Source: Kocuria dechangensis | Lineage (GTDB): Bacteria > Actinomycetota > Actinomycetes > Actinomycetales > Micrococcaceae | Reading direction: 5' to 3' | NCBI RefSeq assembly: GCF_014636775.1 | Contig: NZ_BMEQ01000004.1 | Span: 62,001 to 126,000 of the forward strand | DNA: 64,000 nt | In this document: piece after piece, positions 61,302-64,000 of the stretch | How the letters are laid out: the number at the start of each line of letters is the position of its first letter | How positions within the stretch are numbered: position 1 is the stretch's first letter | Notes under the pieces: model-generated | What the model saw: the letters and a program-made list of their open reading frames with translations, nothing else | Told to the model about the DNA's origin: nothing | Databases searched by the model: none | Position numbers and translations under genes: made by a program

Positions 61302-62447
61302 TCAGGGCAGGGCCGGCAGCCGGGCGAACGCCCGCTCGGCGGCGCGCCGACGGGCGGGCGAGAGCTCCTCGAAGGGCTCCAGCACCAGCTCGTCCCCGGC
61401 GGCGCGGCGGCGCCGGCCCCACGTCCCCACGATCCGCCCGCCCGCGACCACGACCGGGCGGAAGACGCCGTTCCCACCGGGGACGATGCGCGCGGCGCGG
61501 TCCTCGGCGAGCACGTGCGAGCGGTCGCCGTAGCCGAGCACGAACTCGTCGAAGGACGGCAGCAGGAAGACCCCGGCGGCCCGGCGGGCGGCGCGCGGCA
61601 GCTCCTCGAGGACCTCCGGGGCGCACCACAGCTCCCGGCCGCGGCGGTCGTGCACCGCCACGACGTCGTCGAGCCCCGCGGCCGCGGCGCGCACCACGGA
61701 CTTCGGCAGGGCGGACCAGCGCGCGGCGTCGTCGAGGGAGACCGGTCCGTGACCGCGCAGGTAGCGCCGGAGCCAGCGCACGACGACGGGCGGGACCCCC
61801 TCGTCCCCCGGTGCGGCAGGGCCGGCGTCCCCCGGTGCGGCAGGGCCGGCGTCCCCCGTCACGGGGACGGGCAGCCAGTCCGCCACGGGCACCACGAGCT
61901 GGTCCCGCGCGTCGCCGGTGAGCGGGCCCAGGCACAGGGTGGCCTCCAGGTGCAGGGCGAACATCAGGTGGTAGGCGCGCCCCGGAACCCCCAGCAGCCC
62001 GGCCTCCTCCCACGCCGCGTGGAGGCGCTCGCGCGGCTGGGGGCCGTGGCGCAGGGCGGCCAGCGCCGTGCCGCGGGCGGCGTCGAGGACCTCGTCGACG
62101 CCCAGGGCCCGGCGGCGGGCGGCCACCGAGGCCGCGGTGCGGGGCCCGAGCACGGCGAGCCACGGCCGCAGCTCCTCGGCGGGCACGAGGTGGAGGGTCC
62201 CCCGCATGGGCCAGGTGCGCACCACGCGGGCCTCGTCGAAGGCCTCCCGCAGCCCGGCGGCGCCGGCGGCCCGGCGCAGCCCCACCGCCACGAGCGCCCC
62301 CGGCAGGTCCTGGGCCTGGACCGCGCCGAGCCGGCGCACCACGTCCTCGGGCGCGACGTCGGCGGGCGCCACGAGCCCGTGGGAGACCAGCCGCGCCAGC
62401 CCCACCTCGCGGTCGGTGAGGACCGGGACGTCCGGGGCCGCGGTCAT
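61302..62447 (-). CDS. AlkZ/YcaQ-like winged-helix DNA glycosylase-family protein
   Basis: A 381-residue protein of the HTH_42 family. GAVQAQDLPGALVAVGLR contains a QxQ pair (Gln44, Gln46), the position and form of the catalytic motif in AlkZ crosslink glycosylases; VVRTWPMRGTLHLVPAEEL and DEFVLGYGDRSHVL are family segments. It may unhook DNA crosslinks or excise alkylated bases, but most actinobacterial members are untested. An 8-residue GDAGPAAP repeat is encoded by two 24-bp copies at 61804-61851. ATG at 62447 overlaps the MFS stop by 4 bases. Confidence 0.8.
   Translation of the reverse strand: MTAAPDVPVLTDREVGLARLVSHGLVAPADVAPEDVVRRLGAVQAQDLPGALVAVGLRRAAGAAGLREAFDEARVVRTWPMRGTLHLVPAEELRPWLAVLGPRTAASVAARRRALGVDEVLDAARGTALAALRHGPQPRERLHAAWEEAGLLGVPGRAYHLMFALHLEATLCLGPLTGDARDQLVVPVADWLPVPVTGDAGPAAPGDAGPAAPGDEGVPPVVVRWLRRYLRGHGPVSLDDAARWSALPKSVVRAAAAGLDDVVAVHDRRGRELWCAPEVLEELPRAARRAAGVFLLPSFDEFVLGYGDRSHVLAEDRAARIVPGGNGVFRPVVVAGGRIVGTWGRRRRAAGDELVLEPFEELSPARRRAAERAFARLPALP
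61804..61851. repeat. In-frame 24-bp direct repeat in the AlkZ-like gene
   Basis: Two identical 24-base copies (61804-61827 and 61828-61851) plus a further 7 matching bases. They encode GDAGPAAP twice in a loop between domains. Confidence 0.9.
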
Positions 62448-63826
62448 CGCAGCGCCCGGCCCCGCTGCTCGGGCATGGCGAACGTGGCGAGGGCGGCCAG
62501 CAGGAACGCGGCGCCGAACGCGGCGAAGACCGCGATGAGGTCGTAGCGCTCCCCGCCGAGGCGCAGCAGCAGGGGCACCGACAGGGGCGCGAGGATCGAG
62601 GCGACGCGGCCGAAGGCGGCCGCCGCGCCCGTGCCCGTGCCCCGCACCGAGGTGGGGTACAGCTCCGGGCCGATGGCGTAGAGCGCCCCCCAGGCGCCCA
62701 GGTTGAAGAACGACAGGGCCATGCCGGCGCCGATCACCTGCCACGCGATCACGACCGTGCCCATCGAGGCGATCCCGAACAGCACCGCGCTGACCGCCGA
62801 GCCGGCCAGGAAGACGGCCAGGGTGATCCGCCGGCCCCACACCTCGATCAGCCACGCCGCGACGGCGTAGCCGGGCAGCTGGGCCAGGGTGATGATCAGG
62901 ACGTAGCCGAAGGAGCGGGTCAGGGTGAAGCCCTGCTGGACCAGCAGCGTGGGCAGCCACGTGAACGCCCCGTAGTAGGCGAAGTTGATGCAGAACCAGA
63001 CGGTCCACAGGGCGGCCGTGCGGCGGCGCAGCGCGGCCGACCAGATCCCGCGGGCGCCCTCCGCGGCGTCGGGCGCCGCGGAGGGGGGCTCCTCGGCGGC
63101 CTCGGACCGGCCGCCGCCCAGCGGCCGGGCGCGCTCGAAGGCCCGCACGGCCTCCTCGGCCTCGTCGGCGCGCCCGGCGCCCTCGAGGAAGCGCACGGAC
63201 TCCGGCAGGGCCCGGCGCACCACCACGGCGTAGAGGGCCGGGAGGACGCCGATCGCCAGGGCCCAGCGCCAGCCCTCCTCGGAGGACGGCACCACGAAGT
63301 AGCCCACCAGGGCCGCGAGGATCCACCCCACGGCCCAGAACGACTCGAGGATCACGACCAGCCGGCCCCGGATCCGCCGCGGGGCGTACTCGGAGACCAG
63401 GGTCGAGGCGACCGGCAGCTCCGCGCCGAGGCCGAGGCCCACCACGAAGCGCAGCGCCACGAGGGCCGCCAGCGTGCCGACGAGCGCCGACGCCCCGGTG
63501 GCGAGGCCGTAGACGAGCAGGGTCAGGGCGAAGACCTGGCGGCGGCCGATCCGGTCGGCGAGCAGCCCGCCCAGGCCGGCGCCCACGGCCATGCCCACGA
63601 AGCCGATCGAGGCGAGCAAGGACAGCTGCCCCGCCCCGAGCCCCCACTGCTGGGCCAGGGCGGCCATGACGAACGACACGAGGCCCACGTCCATGGCGTC
63701 CAGCGCCCAGCCCACGCCGGAGCCGACGAGCAGCTTCCGGTGCTGGGTGTTGAAGGGCAGGCCGTCCAGGCGCTCGGTGCGGGTGGGCCCGGCGGTGCTG
63801 CCCGCCGGACGGGGGGTCTGGTGCAT
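62444..63826 (-). CDS. MFS transporter, sugar/organic-acid porter type
   Basis: A 460-residue protein with about 12 spans. VGWALDAMDVGLVSFVMAAL opens the first span, LLADRIGRRQVFALTLLVYG is the conserved loop 2-3 motif, and ALPESVRFLEGAGRADEAEE precedes a central cytoplasmic loop. It resembles the nicotinate/aromatic-acid branch of sugar-porter-type carriers; substrate not assigned. ATG at 63826 follows GGGGAAGGACCCGC. TAGAGT (complement of 63865-63870) is a likely -10, giving a leader of about 30 bases. Coupled to the AlkZ-like gene by an ATGA overlap. Confidence 0.88.
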   Translation of the reverse strand: MHQTPRPAGSTAGPTRTERLDGLPFNTQHRKLLVGSGVGWALDAMDVGLVSFVMAALAQQWGLGAGQLSLLASIGFVGMAVGAGLGGLLADRIGRRQVFALTLLVYGLATGASALVGTLAALVALRFVVGLGLGAELPVASTLVSEYAPRRIRGRLVVILESFWAVGWILAALVGYFVVPSSEEGWRWALAIGVLPALYAVVVRRALPESVRFLEGAGRADEAEEAVRAFERARPLGGGRSEAAEEPPSAAPDAAEGARGIWSAALRRRTAALWTVWFCINFAYYGAFTWLPTLLVQQGFTLTRSFGYVLIITLAQLPGYAVAAWLIEVWGRRITLAVFLAGSAVSAVLFGIASMGTVVIAWQVIGAGMALSFFNLGAWGALYAIGPELYPTSVRGTGTGAAAAFGRVASILAPLSVPLLLRLGGERYDLIAVFAAFGAAFLLAALATFAMPEQRGRALR

Positions 63827-63952
63827 GCTGCGGGTCCTTCCCCGTGGACTGGGCTCTGCGCCCAACTCTAGGCGGTCCGGGCGGGCCGGCGCCCGTGGCG
63901 GCGCGCGGTGCCGGAGGGGCGCCGCCACCGGCCGGGGCGGCGCGGCGCGCCC

Positions 63953-64000
63953 TACACTGGTGACGTCCCCGCCCACCCGCCGACGAGGGAGCTGCCAGTG
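63953..64000 (+). promoter_or_regulatory. Possible promoter and start of a rightward gene at the window edge
   Basis: TACACT at 63953-63958 is a -10 candidate, GAGGGA near 63985 a ribosome site, and the final three bases are GTG. Nothing of the coding sequence is visible. Confidence 0.35.

Noticed and set aside
1-64000. Mobile elements, prophage, tRNA, rRNA and riboswitches
   Set aside because: I read the intergenic regions for transposase-like inverted repeats, tRNA cloverleaves and known riboswitch cores and found none. Small RNAs without known families could be missed by eye.

Overview
The window is 64 kb of very GC-rich (roughly 70-75%), gene-dense DNA with many GTG starts. Its gene set is typical of Actinobacteria: mycothiol enzymes, AdnA-type helicase-nuclease, DUF3107, DUF3117, the coproporphyrin-dependent heme pathway and gluABCD. 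The gene order and families look most like Micrococcaceae, and Kocuria or a close relative is my best guess (inference, no database search). It reads as an ordinary chromosomal core segment. I see no phage, integrase, transposase, CRISPR array, tRNA or rRNA.

Layout. 1-3.8 kb: an AdnA-like recombination helicase-nuclease cut by the left edge, and a DEDDh exonuclease. 3.8-14.3 kb: all nine genes from glutamyl-tRNA to heme. hemE-hemY-hemQ-hemH-hemC-hemD-hemB-hemL run leftward as one polycistron, mostly with 4-base stop/start overlaps, and hemA is divergent. 14.3-18.3 kb: a TetR regulator, DUF3107, a DEAD-box RNA helicase with a long leader, and a translationally coupled orphan DNA methyltransferase. 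18.3-23.1 kb: a sodium:solute symporter with a 43-residue membrane partner, a PHP phosphoesterase and an M24 aminopeptidase. 23.1-29.3 kb: a stress protein, an MgtE-N/CBS protein, DUF1003, Mrp, TatB, an anti-sigma-like membrane protein, an O-methyltransferase and DUF3117. This resembles the mycobacterial sigE locus, but no sigma gene is present. 29.5-31 kb: a PIG-V-type mannosyltransferase and a DivIVA-like membrane protein.

31.1-34.6 kb: a gluABCD-type glutamate uptake operon. 34.7-42.4 kb: dapE, dapD and dapC, which belong to the succinylase branch of diaminopimelate synthesis, with a lysozyme-like exported protein, galE, citrate synthase and a 7Fe ferredoxin. 42.5-46.3 kb: a small SH3-like protein, an MshB deacetylase fused to a membrane domain, and TypA. 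46.6-61.1 kb: two complete oligopeptide-type ABC transporters in opposite orientation, each beside a PH-like membrane protein, with a mycothiol-dependent isomerase-family gene between them. 61.3-63.8 kb: an AlkZ-like DNA glycosylase-fold protein and an MFS transporter. A possible start of another rightward gene lies at the right edge.

Two architectural themes stand out. First, thirteen genes have a TANNNT hexamer ending only 6-7 bases before the start codon, the arrangement of leaderless mRNAs. Second, long perfect GC-rich hairpins sit between convergent genes and after the binding-protein genes of two ABC operons. One 25-bp perfect inverted repeat lies inside the start of hemD and is not explained by either theme.
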